Positions 51,202-59,673 of a stretch of DNA of 64,000 nt are shown piece by piece. This DNA comes from Paenibacillus pasadenensis DSM 19293 (GTDB lineage Bacteria > Bacillota > Bacilli > Paenibacillales > Paenibacillaceae), in the NCBI RefSeq assembly GCF_000422485.1, contig NZ_KE383851.1, forward strand, positions 89,471 to 153,470, in the 5' to 3' direction. How positions within the stretch are numbered: position 1 is the stretch's first letter; each line of letters starts with the position of its first letter. The translations under genes were made by a program, and so were the position numbers. The notes under the pieces were generated by a model. It made no database searches and was not told the DNA's origin. It worked only from the letters and a program-made list of their open reading frames with translations.

Positions 51202-51249
51202 TGAAAAAATTTCGGCGGGCGGATTCAAGCAAGCAAAGGAGGATAATCA

Positions 51250-54200
51250 ATGAACGGAAGTGCAGGAAGAAGGGGGCGAGCTAAAGGGCGAAAGCCGGGA
51301 GTGCTGCTTCTTATCGCATGCCTGGCCTTCAACATGCTCATGCCTCTTCAAAGCGTTTGGGCGGCCGATGACTCGAACGGCGACAGCGACGAGTCGATCA
51401 TGGCCGACTTCAACTTCGAGGATCCGGTTGGCGGCCTGGAGGGCAGCTTGGCGAAGGTTACGGTTCACGGCACCCCCAGCTATGAGGACTCTTACGAAGG
51501 GGGAGGAAAGGCGGCCAATCTCAGCAACAATTTCTGGCTCGAGCTGACCAAGCAGGACGGCACGCCGCTGCTGGCCGGGATGGAAGAGATCACCGTCTCG
51601 TACGACAGCAAGCCGGACGGCGGCAGCACCTGGGCGTTTTTTGCCGCGCCGAATGCGGAGACGCAGAACTATCTGGCCGAGCATTACATAGGGATCCTGG
51701 ATCGGCCAGGCTTCGTCGGCGTTGAGCGGTTCAACAACAACGGCTCCCGCCCGGAAGCGGCAGAAGCGGAAACTTCAGCGACCAGATGGAAGCATGTGGA
51801 CGTCGTCATTACGATGACGGAAACGAAGCTGTTCGTCGACGGTACGCTCAAGTCGACGGTGACGAGTCCCTATCCGATGTCGAGCGTCCTGACCGAATCC
51901 GGAGGCATTCTTCAGCTCGGGAAGGGCAACTGGGGCGGAGGCGAATATTTCGCGGGCCTGATCGACAACTTCAAGATGTACAGCCGGGCATTGAGCGAGC
52001 AAGAGCTGCTTGAGAACCGGTTGACCAGCGCTCCTCCTACCTTCTCTCCATCCGAGGGACAGGCTTACGCTCCGATCGCGATCTCGCATCCGGCAGGGGA
52101 GCAGTATATTCACTACACGACGGACGGCTCGACCCCTACGGCGGAAAGCCCGACGTATGCGGGACCGATCCCGGTCCACGGAATTACGACGATCAAGGCC
52201 GTCGCCATTTCCGCGGAAGGGAAAAGCAGCGCGATCGCCAGCGCGGACTTCTACGGCAGCGACTGGTCGGCGACCGCGACCGGCTTCCGGCTTGACGGAC
52301 AGTCCGAGGTCGTAAACGCGAAGATTGCCTGGCCGCTGGTTACGGGTGCGGACTATTACGAAGTCTATCGCGGAGACCAGCTCATCAGCCGGACTTACGG
52401 CGACGTCGCGGACGAGTACGGACTCGAGACGGATCAAGACTATACGTATACGGTCAAGGCGATCGCTGCCGGCGCGACAATCGCGGAGGCGAGCACGAAT
52501 GCGGTGCGCACGTTCGGCTACGACGCTGCGGCGATCACGCACAAGAAGATCAATACGACCGGCGCGGACAGCCTTACGAACGGAATTCCGTATGGCGTCA
52601 AGTCGGGCAATACCTGGTATGATTACGTCTACGAATCGACGAAGGACGAGGTCACCGGCGTCGTCACGACGGGAATCTACGAGCAGACGAGCGCCGACGG
52701 GCTTTCCTACGGCAACAAGCGCCTGCTCGGCTCGTTCGAGGACATGCGGGCGGAGGGAGCCGGCTACACGCTGCATCCCGACGGCAAAGTCGTCTTCACC
52801 GCGCATGAGGAAGGCAGCTTCGACTATCAGCAGGCGAAGCTGTTCATCGCCTCGGTCACTCCAGGCGGGAACGACTTCGAGGCGACGTTCCGGGCGCGCC
52901 CGTTCGATATGGAAGCGCGCGACATGGTGCTGTTCGTCGACGATGACGAAACGGCGTACGTATTGTTCGCTACGCGCAACAACAACGACATCGGGATCGT
53001 CCGGCTGAACGACAGCTGGGAGCAGCCGGAGGCTCTGGTGAACACGGCGTTCGTGGGCAAGCACAAGGAGTCTCCGACCGTCATCAAGCATGAAGGGCGC
53101 TATTACTTCTTCGGCTCGACGGCGAATGGCTGGTATCCGAGCCAGGCGGAGTATGCCTCTGCGACATCGCTCGACGGCGACTGGACGCCGCTTCGGCCGA
53201 TCGGCAACGGCTCCTCCTTCGCCACGCAGGCGAACGGAACCCGCACCTGGACCGGAACGGGCGGACAAAAAACGTTCGCGCTGAACGGCTACCACTGGGG
53301 CGACCAATATCCCGGCGAGTTCAGGGACCCGATGGGCACCTATTCGCGTCTGTTCCCGATGGTGTTCCACGACGGCATTGCAACCGCCGACTGGTTCCAT
53401 CAGCTGGACTACGATCCGGCCATCGGCGCCATTCCGGTCCAATCCGGGCAGCTGCTCTCGCTCGGCAAAAAAGCCGTCGATTCCGAAGGGCTCGACGCCA
53501 CTGCCGTGACGGACGGAGCGGATTTTGCCTCGTCGCCGCGCGTGCAGCATAAGGCTGCAGGGTATAACATCGTGATTGATTTGGCGCAGGCGTCTCAGCT
53601 TTCCGAGATCAACTTCACCACCCGCGAGGTCGGCGGCTCGGATACGGCTTATCGCTTCAAGCTGGAAGGCAGCATGGACAATGCGAATTGGACGCTGCTG
53701 ACGGACGGCTCGCAAAACAACGTCGTCGGCTTTGTGACCAATCCGGTCACGGACGAATCGCTTTATCGCTACGTCCGCCTGACCGTTGACAACGTCATCA
53801 ACGTATTCAACGGCAACAGCGCGATCTGGGCGGACGGCATCATCGAATTGTCCGTCTACGGCACGCCGCATCTCGACAAGACGGCGCTGCAGGCCAAGTA
53901 TGCCGCGCATAAAGACACGGAGCGGGGCACGTTTACGAACGGAAGCTGGAATACCATCACGGAGGCGCTTCGGAACGCGGAGGCGGTGCTGAACGATTCT
54001 TCCGCAACGCAGTGGACGATTGACCGGGCGCTGCAGCAGCTCGACGAGGCCTTCACCTGGGCTCAGAACGTCCATCCGGACAAGGTCGTGGACTATGCGG
54101 CGGCAGGCGTGCCGGTCGGCGAGCTCTGGTACGATACCGAAGGCAACCCGATCCAGGCTCACGGCGGCGGATTCCTGCAGCAGACCGCTGCGGACGGCAA

Positions 54201-56802
54201 CCCGATCTACTACTGGGTAGGCGAGAACAAAATCCATAACCAAGCGAACTTCCATGCCGTGTCGCTGTATTCCTCGCGCGATCTGGTCAACTGGACGAAC
54301 GAGGGCGACATTCTGAACTCGTTCTCGGCTACGGTGCCGGGGGCGGAATTCGGTTTGATCGACAACAAGTGGGAGCGGCCGAAGCTGCTCTACAACGAAA
54401 AGACGCAAAAGTACGTGCTGTACGGCCACTGGGAGACGGCGAGCAGCTACGCCAGCAGCCAGATCGCGGTGGCGACGGCGGATAGTCCGGAAGGTCCGTA
54501 TACGTTCCTCGGACACTGGCGTCCGGGCGGCACGCTGCGCAACTGGCGCAGCGACGTCAACAATTACAGCGATTCGGAATATTTCAAAGCTGGAGGCGTG
54601 AAGGCGGCGATTCCGGCTTCCGTTCAGCAGGACGAATCGCAAATGGGCTATCTTTCGCGCGACTTCACCGTGTTCGCCGATGACGACGGCACGGCTTACC
54701 TGATGTCGGCGGAAGGACATTCCATGCGGGTCCACCGGCTGAACGAAGATTACACCGACGTGGACTTCACCACCTATGAATTCAGCGATTCCGAATCGAA
54801 GGCGACCGATTTTGAATCCTACAGCTTCTATGAAGACGTCGGCCGCGAAGCTCCGGCAGTCGTGCGGACGGACGACGGCTACTATATGGCGTCATCCGGG
54901 CAGTCCGGCTGGATGCCGAACCAAGGAACGATCAGCTACAGCGCCGATCTCCGCGATCCGCACGGCTGGACGCCGGTCAGAGAAGACGGAAAAATCATCG
55001 AGAAATATGCGTTCGGAAACAACAGCACGTACTACAGCCAGCCGACCAACATCATGAAGCTTACCGGCGCGGACGGCACCCGGACCTACGTCTACATGGG
55101 CGACAAATGGCGCTCGAGCCAGCTGTCCGACTCGCGTTACGTATGGCTGCCGATCGAGTTCGAGGCCGAGCAGCATACGGCTTCCATGAAATACACGACG
55201 GGCTGGAAGCTGAATGCGGCCACCGGCGGCGTGCAGATGCCGCAGGCGTATCTCGTCTCGCAAGGAAAAAGCGCTACGATTACCGGCAACGACGAGGCCG
55301 CGGGCATCGAGAAGGCGAACGACGGCTATGCCTTCAACCTGCATACGTCGGGCGATTCCAGCAGCTTCTTCGAGCTGGCGGCTCCGTACGAATACACGAT
55401 CGATCTGGGCGCGATCTATGATCTGTCGCGGATCGATGTCGCCTACCGGCTGTATAATGGTTCGGAGATGTATCATCGCTACCAGATCCTGGCCTCCAAT
55501 GACAATGCCAACTGGACGGAGCTGGTGAACAACGGCACGAATATGTGGGCCGGCTTCAACTCGGATACGCTGAGCGGCCTTTACCGGTACGTGAAGCTGA
55601 AAGTAAACGAGGTTCGCCGCGTCAACAACAACGCCCTCAGCAACGCATGGGGAAGCGGGCTTGTCGAGGTTCAGGTATACGCCAACTCGGCGGATCCGTA
55701 CACGCTGACGCCGCCGAGCGCCGATCTCGCGTCGGGCACGTACAGCTTCCCGCAATCGGTGAAGCTGTCCCATGACGTCGAGGATGCGCAGCTGTACTAC
55801 ACGCTGGACGGCAGCACGCCGACCTTGTCCAGCACGCCGTATGCCGGGGCGATCGAGCTGCCGGTCGGCATGAGCACGCTGAAGGCGATCGCGATCGTAA
55901 ACGGCGTGACGAGCGGCATTCTGGAAGCGAGCTACACCGTCGAGGCGGATCGCGGAGGACTGGAAGATACCGTGCTGTCGTTGACGGGGCCTGCGAACGT
56001 GGTGTCCAATCAGACGTTCGAGGTCGCGTTTGGACTTCGTTCGGTCACCGACAGCGTATATGCTAAGGAGTACACCATCAACTACGATCCGGCGAAGCTG
56101 GAGTTCATCCAGGCGGAGCCGCTGAAGCCGGGGTACATCTTCCAGCTGGAAACGGAAGTGGCGCCGGGTCAGGTCCGGGTTACGACCGTCGAGGCCGGCG
56201 GAACGCAGACGCCGGATGCCGACGTCGCGCAGCTTAAGCTGCAGTTCAAGGCGAAGGCGCTGGAGCAGACGGTGACCGGAAGCGTATACACGTCGGATGT
56301 CATTCTTGCCGACGGTACGGGTCTGGAAGCGCCGGCTGCAAATGGCGCTACGTACAGCTACGTCCTGATGGCGGTGTCGAAGTCTTCGCTGGCCGCTGCG
56401 GTCGCAGATGCGCAAGCGCGGCATGACGCGGCGACGGAGGGCGATCTGGACGGCCAATATCCGGCAGGCGCCAAGGCGGCGCTGCAAGCGGCGATCGATC
56501 AGGCAAGCGTTGTGCTGAACGACGATACGGCCGAGACGGAGGACGTGCAGCAGGCTATGATCGCGCTGAATGAAGCCGTAGAGGCATTCGAGGCGCTGAA
56601 AAACGTTCCGAGCGTTCCTGTTGCGGGCGATCTGAACGGAGACGGACGCGTCGGGATCGAGGATCTGAGCCTGGCGGCGGCCCGTTACGGCAAAAAAGCC
56701 GCGGACACCGACTGGAGCAGCGTCAAGGCGGCGGATCTGAATGGCGACAACGTCATCGACATCAAGGATCTGCGCGAGTTGGCCAAGCTTATCTTGAGCT
56801 AA
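51250..56802 (+). CDS. Giant secreted two-GH43 enzyme with cohesin and dockerin modules
   Basis: This 1850-residue exported protein probably trims a plant glycan at the cell surface. Modules in order, by eye: signal peptide (to about 38, VWAADD); LamG-like (50-254); chitobiase C-terminal-like (258-337); FN3-like (338-424); GH43-like propeller (431-737); discoidin-like (747-875); FIVAR (875-940); second GH43-like propeller (944-1330, with GH43_24-type features); discoidin-like (1334-1480); chitobiase C-terminal-like (1484-1566); cohesin-like (1572-1707); FIVAR (1712-1785); type I dockerin (1794-1850). The dockerin has both calcium loops (DLNGDGRVGIED, DLNGDNVIDIKD) with full ligand sets. A dockerin and cohesin on one chain is unusual. 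AAAGGAGG precedes the ATG and the cohesin-SLH gene follows by 36 bp. Confidence 0.88.
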   Translation: MNGSAGRRGRAKGRKPGVLLLIACLAFNMLMPLQSVWAADDSNGDSDESIMADFNFEDPVGGLEGSLAKVTVHGTPSYEDSYEGGGKAANLSNNFWLELTKQDGTPLLAGMEEITVSYDSKPDGGSTWAFFAAPNAETQNYLAEHYIGILDRPGFVGVERFNNNGSRPEAAEAETSATRWKHVDVVITMTETKLFVDGTLKSTVTSPYPMSSVLTESGGILQLGKGNWGGGEYFAGLIDNFKMYSRALSEQELLENRLTSAPPTFSPSEGQAYAPIAISHPAGEQYIHYTTDGSTPTAESPTYAGPIPVHGITTIKAVAISAEGKSSAIASADFYGSDWSATATGFRLDGQSEVVNAKIAWPLVTGADYYEVYRGDQLISRTYGDVADEYGLETDQDYTYTVKAIAAGATIAEASTNAVRTFGYDAAAITHKKINTTGADSLTNGIPYGVKSGNTWYDYVYESTKDEVTGVVTTGIYEQTSADGLSYGNKRLLGSFEDMRAEGAGYTLHPDGKVVFTAHEEGSFDYQQAKLFIASVTPGGNDFEATFRARPFDMEARDMVLFVDDDETAYVLFATRNNNDIGIVRLNDSWEQPEALVNTAFVGKHKESPTVIKHEGRYYFFGSTANGWYPSQAEYASATSLDGDWTPLRPIGNGSSFATQANGTRTWTGTGGQKTFALNGYHWGDQYPGEFRDPMGTYSRLFPMVFHDGIATADWFHQLDYDPAIGAIPVQSGQLLSLGKKAVDSEGLDATAVTDGADFASSPRVQHKAAGYNIVIDLAQASQLSEINFTTREVGGSDTAYRFKLEGSMDNANWTLLTDGSQNNVVGFVTNPVTDESLYRYVRLTVDNVINVFNGNSAIWADGIIELSVYGTPHLDKTALQAKYAAHKDTERGTFTNGSWNTITEALRNAEAVLNDSSATQWTIDRALQQLDEAFTWAQNVHPDKVVDYAAAGVPVGELWYDTEGNPIQAHGGGFLQQTAADGNPIYYWVGENKIHNQANFHAVSLYSSRDLVNWTNEGDILNSFSATVPGAEFGLIDNKWERPKLLYNEKTQKYVLYGHWETASSYASSQIAVATADSPEGPYTFLGHWRPGGTLRNWRSDVNNYSDSEYFKAGGVKAAIPASVQQDESQMGYLSRDFTVFADDDGTAYLMSAEGHSMRVHRLNEDYTDVDFTTYEFSDSESKATDFESYSFYEDVGREAPAVVRTDDGYYMASSGQSGWMPNQGTISYSADLRDPHGWTPVREDGKIIEKYAFGNNSTYYSQPTNIMKLTGADGTRTYVYMGDKWRSSQLSDSRYVWLPIEFEAEQHTASMKYTTGWKLNAATGGVQMPQAYLVSQGKSATITGNDEAAGIEKANDGYAFNLHTSGDSSSFFELAAPYEYTIDLGAIYDLSRIDVAYRLYNGSEMYHRYQILASNDNANWTELVNNGTNMWAGFNSDTLSGLYRYVKLKVNEVRRVNNNALSNAWGSGLVEVQVYANSADPYTLTPPSADLASGTYSFPQSVKLSHDVEDAQLYYTLDGSTPTLSSTPYAGAIELPVGMSTLKAIAIVNGVTSGILEASYTVEADRGGLEDTVLSLTGPANVVSNQTFEVAFGLRSVTDSVYAKEYTINYDPAKLEFIQAEPLKPGYIFQLETEVAPGQVRVTTVEAGGTQTPDADVAQLKLQFKAKALEQTVTGSVYTSDVILADGTGLEAPAANGATYSYVLMAVSKSSLAAAVADAQARHDAATEGDLDGQYPAGAKAALQAAIDQASVVLNDDTAETEDVQQAMIALNEAVEAFEALKNVPSVPVAGDLNGDGRVGIEDLSLAAARYGKKAADTDWSSVKAADLNGDNVIDIKDLRELAKLILS
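56629..56799 (+). other. Dockerin type I module coding region
   Basis: It encodes two duplicated 22-residue F-hand loops. Positions 1, 3, 5, 9 and 12 are D, N, D, G, D in the first and D, N, D, D, D in the second, so calcium binding is expected. Docking to the cohesin of the next gene product, or to the cohesin of its own chain, is inferred. Confidence 0.85.
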
Positions 56803-56838
56803 AGCCGGAGCGAATCGGAAGAGAGGAAGTCGAAATCA

Positions 56839-58563
56839 TTGAGAACAAATCTATGGACATGGAGTCTGTCTCTCCTGCTGATCTTCATGCTGCTGCCGGT
56901 CTCGCCGGCAGCAGCAAGCGATGAGCCTGCGTTTTATGTGGGCGCGTCGAAGTCGAGCGTGGCGGTCGGAGACCAGGTAGAGGTCGAGATCGGAGTGCGA
57001 GGCGCCCAAGCGTGGACGGCCTTCGAGCTGAATCTGTCGTTCGACGCCGCCCTGTGGAGCGTCAGCGCGTCTTCGTTCACGACTGGCCTGAGCGGGTTCA
57101 GCGCGGTCGTCAACCCGGAGCTGCTGGACGAAGGCCAGCTGCGTGCCGTCTATACGAAGCTGGGACATGCGGCGGGCGACAGCGGCGACCTCATGCTCGG
57201 CAAGGTGAAGTTCACCGCTAAAGCGGCGGGCAGCGGAGCCTTCTCGCTGAATGCCATCAAGGTCGGCCAAGACGGCGACCGGTGGACCGACTATGCGCCG
57301 GGCGTGCGGACGAGCACGCAGATCGTCAGCGGCGGAGGCGGCGACAGCGGCCCGGCTCCCGTCATTCCGGACGCCGGGAACGATCCGGTCATCAGCGGCT
57401 CGGGCATCAGCGTCAAGGCAGCGCCGAATGCAGCGGGAACCGCTCGTGTCGAGCTGGATGCGGCCCGTCTGCAAAGCGCGATCGGCAAGCTGGAGGGACA
57501 TGCCTTGACGATCAAGCTCGTCTCCGATCCGGCGACGAAGCAGGTCGAGCTCGTCCTGCCTTTCGGACCGATCCGCAGCGCCATGGCGTCGAATGTGGAA
57601 CGCCTGACGATTGATAACGGCCTGGCGGTCGTCTCGCTGGATCGGAGCTGGTTCGCGAAGCAGAATGCGGCGGACGGCGCGAAGCTGCAGCTGTCGGTCG
57701 GCCGGAAGGCGGCGTCCGAGCTGCCTGCGGCCGCAAGCGGGAACGTGCCGGCGGACGCGACGATCTATGACTTCGGCTTGACGCTGGATGGCCGGCCGGT
57801 CGGCGCCTTCGATGCCCGCGAAGTGACGGTGACGGTTCCGTACACGCTCCGCGCTGGCGAGCAGCCGGAGCAGGCCGTCATCTACTACATCGCCGATAAC
57901 GGCGAGCTCGAGGTCGTCAAAAACGCCAAATACGACCCGGCCACAGGCATGATTTCGTTCAGCCCCCGGCATTTCAGCCTTTATTTCCCTGGCTATGCCG
58001 ACCTCACCTTCCGCGACTTGAACGAGGCAGGATGGGCCAAGCCGTATATCAAGGCGCTGGCGGCCCGCGAAGCGGTAACCGGCGTCGGCGGCGAAGCCTT
58101 CGATCCGAACGGACGGCTGACCCGGGCGCAGTTCATTACGATGCTCGTCCGGCTGTTCGACCTGACGGACCCGGCGGCGGCCGCCACGTTCTCCGATGCG
58201 AAAAAAGGCGCCTGGTATTATGAGGCCATCGCATCCGCTCAGAAGGCGGGCATCGTTGAAGGGAAGAAGGACGGCACGATCGGGATCGGCGATCCGATCA
58301 GCCGGCAGGATATGGCTGTCATGCTGTACCGCGCTTCCCGCTACATGAAGCTGGATGTGCTCGCGCCGGCGAATGCCGCCGCCCCTTCATTCGCGGACCA
58401 AGACAAGATTGCCGGTTATGCGAAGGAAGCGGCAGCTGCCGTGGAGCAGGCGGGCTTGATGAACGGAATGGGCGGAGGCGTCTTCGACCCGCTCGGATTG
58501 TCGAGCCGGGCGCAAGCCGCAGCCGTGCTCTATCGGCTGTTCGAAATCAAGGAATGGAAGTAA
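56839..58563 (+). CDS. Surface-anchored cohesin-SLH protein
   Basis: This 574-residue exported protein has a signal peptide (SLSLLLIFMLLPVSPAAAS), one cohesin-like domain (about 30-165: VAVGDQVEVEIGVRGAQAWT, FELNLSFDAALWSV, GDLMLGKVKFTAKAAG), a Gly/Pro linker (about 166-186), a middle beta-rich region common in S-layer-type proteins, and three SLH repeats (about 390-574: FRDLNEAGWAKPYIKAL, FSDAKKGAWYYEAI, FADQDKIAGYAKEA). SLH repeats bind pyruvylated wall polymer. The TTG start follows AGAGAGGAAG. It has the architecture of a minimal anchoring scaffoldin, and the enzyme encoded upstream carries a dockerin. Binding between the two is not shown by sequence alone. Confidence 0.88.
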   Translation: MRTNLWTWSLSLLLIFMLLPVSPAAASDEPAFYVGASKSSVAVGDQVEVEIGVRGAQAWTAFELNLSFDAALWSVSASSFTTGLSGFSAVVNPELLDEGQLRAVYTKLGHAAGDSGDLMLGKVKFTAKAAGSGAFSLNAIKVGQDGDRWTDYAPGVRTSTQIVSGGGGDSGPAPVIPDAGNDPVISGSGISVKAAPNAAGTARVELDAARLQSAIGKLEGHALTIKLVSDPATKQVELVLPFGPIRSAMASNVERLTIDNGLAVVSLDRSWFAKQNAADGAKLQLSVGRKAASELPAAASGNVPADATIYDFGLTLDGRPVGAFDAREVTVTVPYTLRAGEQPEQAVIYYIADNGELEVVKNAKYDPATGMISFSPRHFSLYFPGYADLTFRDLNEAGWAKPYIKALAAREAVTGVGGEAFDPNGRLTRAQFITMLVRLFDLTDPAAAATFSDAKKGAWYYEAIASAQKAGIVEGKKDGTIGIGDPISRQDMAVMLYRASRYMKLDVLAPANAAAPSFADQDKIAGYAKEAAAAVEQAGLMNGMGGGVFDPLGLSSRAQAAAVLYRLFEIKEWK

Positions 58564-58593
58564 GAGCGGCGTAAGGCGAGCTCGGAGCAAAGC

Positions 58594-58628
58594 AGAAGGA
58601 CCGGCCGTGGAGCCGGTCCTTCTTTTTT
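58594..58628 (+). terminator. Terminator after the cohesin-SLH gene
   Basis: A 12-bp perfect stem (AGAAGGACCGGC) with a CGTGGA loop and a T run, 30 bp after the stop. Confidence 0.92.
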
Positions 58629-58647
58629 GTAAAAATCATAAAAGAGC

Positions 58648-58677
58648 TTGACCGTGAACTTTAAATCATGGTATATT
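58648..58677 (+). promoter_or_regulatory. Promoter of tRNA-Leu copy 3
   Basis: TTGACC and TATATT are 18 bp apart, and the tRNA starts 16 bp after the -10 box. Confidence 0.75.
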
Positions 58678-58693
58678 ATTTTTCGTTGGTTAT

Positions 58694-58780
58694 GCGGTCA
58701 TGGCGGAATTGGCAGACGCGCTGGCTTCAGGTGCCAGTGGTAGCAATACCGTGGAGGTTCGAGTCCTCTTGACCGCACCA
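58694..58780 (+). tRNA. tRNA-Leu(CAG), copy 3 (variant)
   Basis: This 87-nt class II tRNA has the same acceptor and D arm as the other two, but the anticodon stem is CTGGC/GCCAG, the variable arm is TGGTAGCAATACCG, and the T loop is GTTCGAGTC. The anticodon is still CAG and CCA is encoded. It is a separate lineage of the same isoacceptor. Confidence 0.96.
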
Positions 58781-58794
58781 CCCCAGAAATGTAC

Positions 58795-58838
58795 AAGCTC
58801 CCGAACCCGTCCTAGTGACGGTTCGGGAGCTTTTTTTT
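58795..58838 (+). terminator. Terminator after tRNA-Leu copy 3
   Basis: The long stem (AAGCTCCCGAACC…) and eight T residues nearly match the terminator after tRNA-Leu copy 1, which shows that the two tRNA loci share ancestry beyond the tRNA. Confidence 0.93.
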
Positions 58839-58890
58839 CGTTTGGCCTACCGATAGGGGTTGACGGGGCCGTAGAGGCAACCTATTATAA

Positions 58891-58911
58891 TTAATAAAGT
58901 TAGTTAATTAA
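58891..58911. promoter_or_regulatory. Putative ROK-regulator operator 1
   Basis: This 21-bp AT-rich site begins TTAATAA and ends TTAATTAA. It matches the site at 61997-62017 at 16 of 21 positions and resembles XylR-type operators with TTAGTT/AACTAA arms. It lies 24 bp before the NagB-like start. Confidence 0.55.
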
Positions 58912-58934
58912 ATCATGGACCCGAGGTGGTGACT

Positions 58935-59666
58935 ATGCAGACGATCATCGAATCCGATTATGAAGCTCTTTCGGAGAGAGCAAGCGAATGGATTGCGAAG
59001 TGCGTGTCAGACAAGCCGGACGCGGTATTATGTCTGGCAGCCGGAGCTACGCCGGTAGGCGCTTTTCGGAAGCTGGTCTCGATGGCCAGAGAAGGAAAGG
59101 TCGACTTGTCGAAATGCCGTTTTGTCGGACTGGATGAGTGGGCCGGACTTGGCCGCGAGGACGAAGGCAGTTGTAAGCGATTACTTTATGAAGAGATTTT
59201 TGAGCCGCTGCAAATTCCCGAAGACCAGCTCTATATGTTCGATGCTTGCTCGGAGGATCTGGCCGGACAATGCCAAGCCATGAACCGGCGGATCGAAACG
59301 CTCGGCGGCATTGATTTCATGCTCGTAGGAGCGGGAATGAATGGGCATATTGGCTTCAACGAGCCGGGGACTTCGTTCGATACGTATGCTCATGTGGCGA
59401 ATTTGGATGAGGTGACCCAACAGGTCGGCCAGAAATATTTCACCAAGCCGATGAGGCTTCGGACCGGCGTCACGTTGGGGTTGAGGCATCTCGCCGAGTC
59501 GAAGAGCGTGGTCCTCATGGTCAGCGGCTCCCACAAAGCCGACATCGTCGAGCGCATCGTTAACGAGGAGATCAGTGAGCAGCTGCCGGCGAGCCTCGTT
59601 CGGAAGCATCCGAACGGCTGCTTGCTGCTGGACAGCGAGGCGGCCGTCAAGGCAAGGAAGGACTGA
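58935..59666 (+). CDS. Glucosamine-6-phosphate deaminase-like protein (NagB family)
   Basis: This 243-residue cytoplasmic enzyme has the NagB fold: LCLAAGATPVGAFRKL phosphate loop, RFVGLDEWAGL with the catalytic Asp, and LVGAGMNGHIGFNEPGTSF with the active His. NagB turns glucosamine 6-phosphate into fructose 6-phosphate and ammonia. ATG 58935 has GAGGTG upstream; GTG 58926 would overlap that site. Its neighbours (a PfkB-like kinase, Gfo/Idh, ROK, isomerase) differ from a nag operon with nagA, so its substrate may be another amino sugar phosphate. Confidence 0.87.
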   Translation: MQTIIESDYEALSERASEWIAKCVSDKPDAVLCLAAGATPVGAFRKLVSMAREGKVDLSKCRFVGLDEWAGLGREDEGSCKRLLYEEIFEPLQIPEDQLYMFDACSEDLAGQCQAMNRRIETLGGIDFMLVGAGMNGHIGFNEPGTSFDTYAHVANLDEVTQQVGQKYFTKPMRLRTGVTLGLRHLAESKSVVLMVSGSHKADIVERIVNEEISEQLPASLVRKHPNGCLLLDSEAAVKARKD

Positions 59667-59673
59667 AGGAAGC

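Noticed and set aside
51775-54735. A 986-codon open frame on the minus strand inside the GH43 gene
   Set aside because: It is antisense to a protein with clear domains, has Arg/Val/Asp-rich low-complexity translation and no ribosome site. Such shadows are common in GC-rich DNA.
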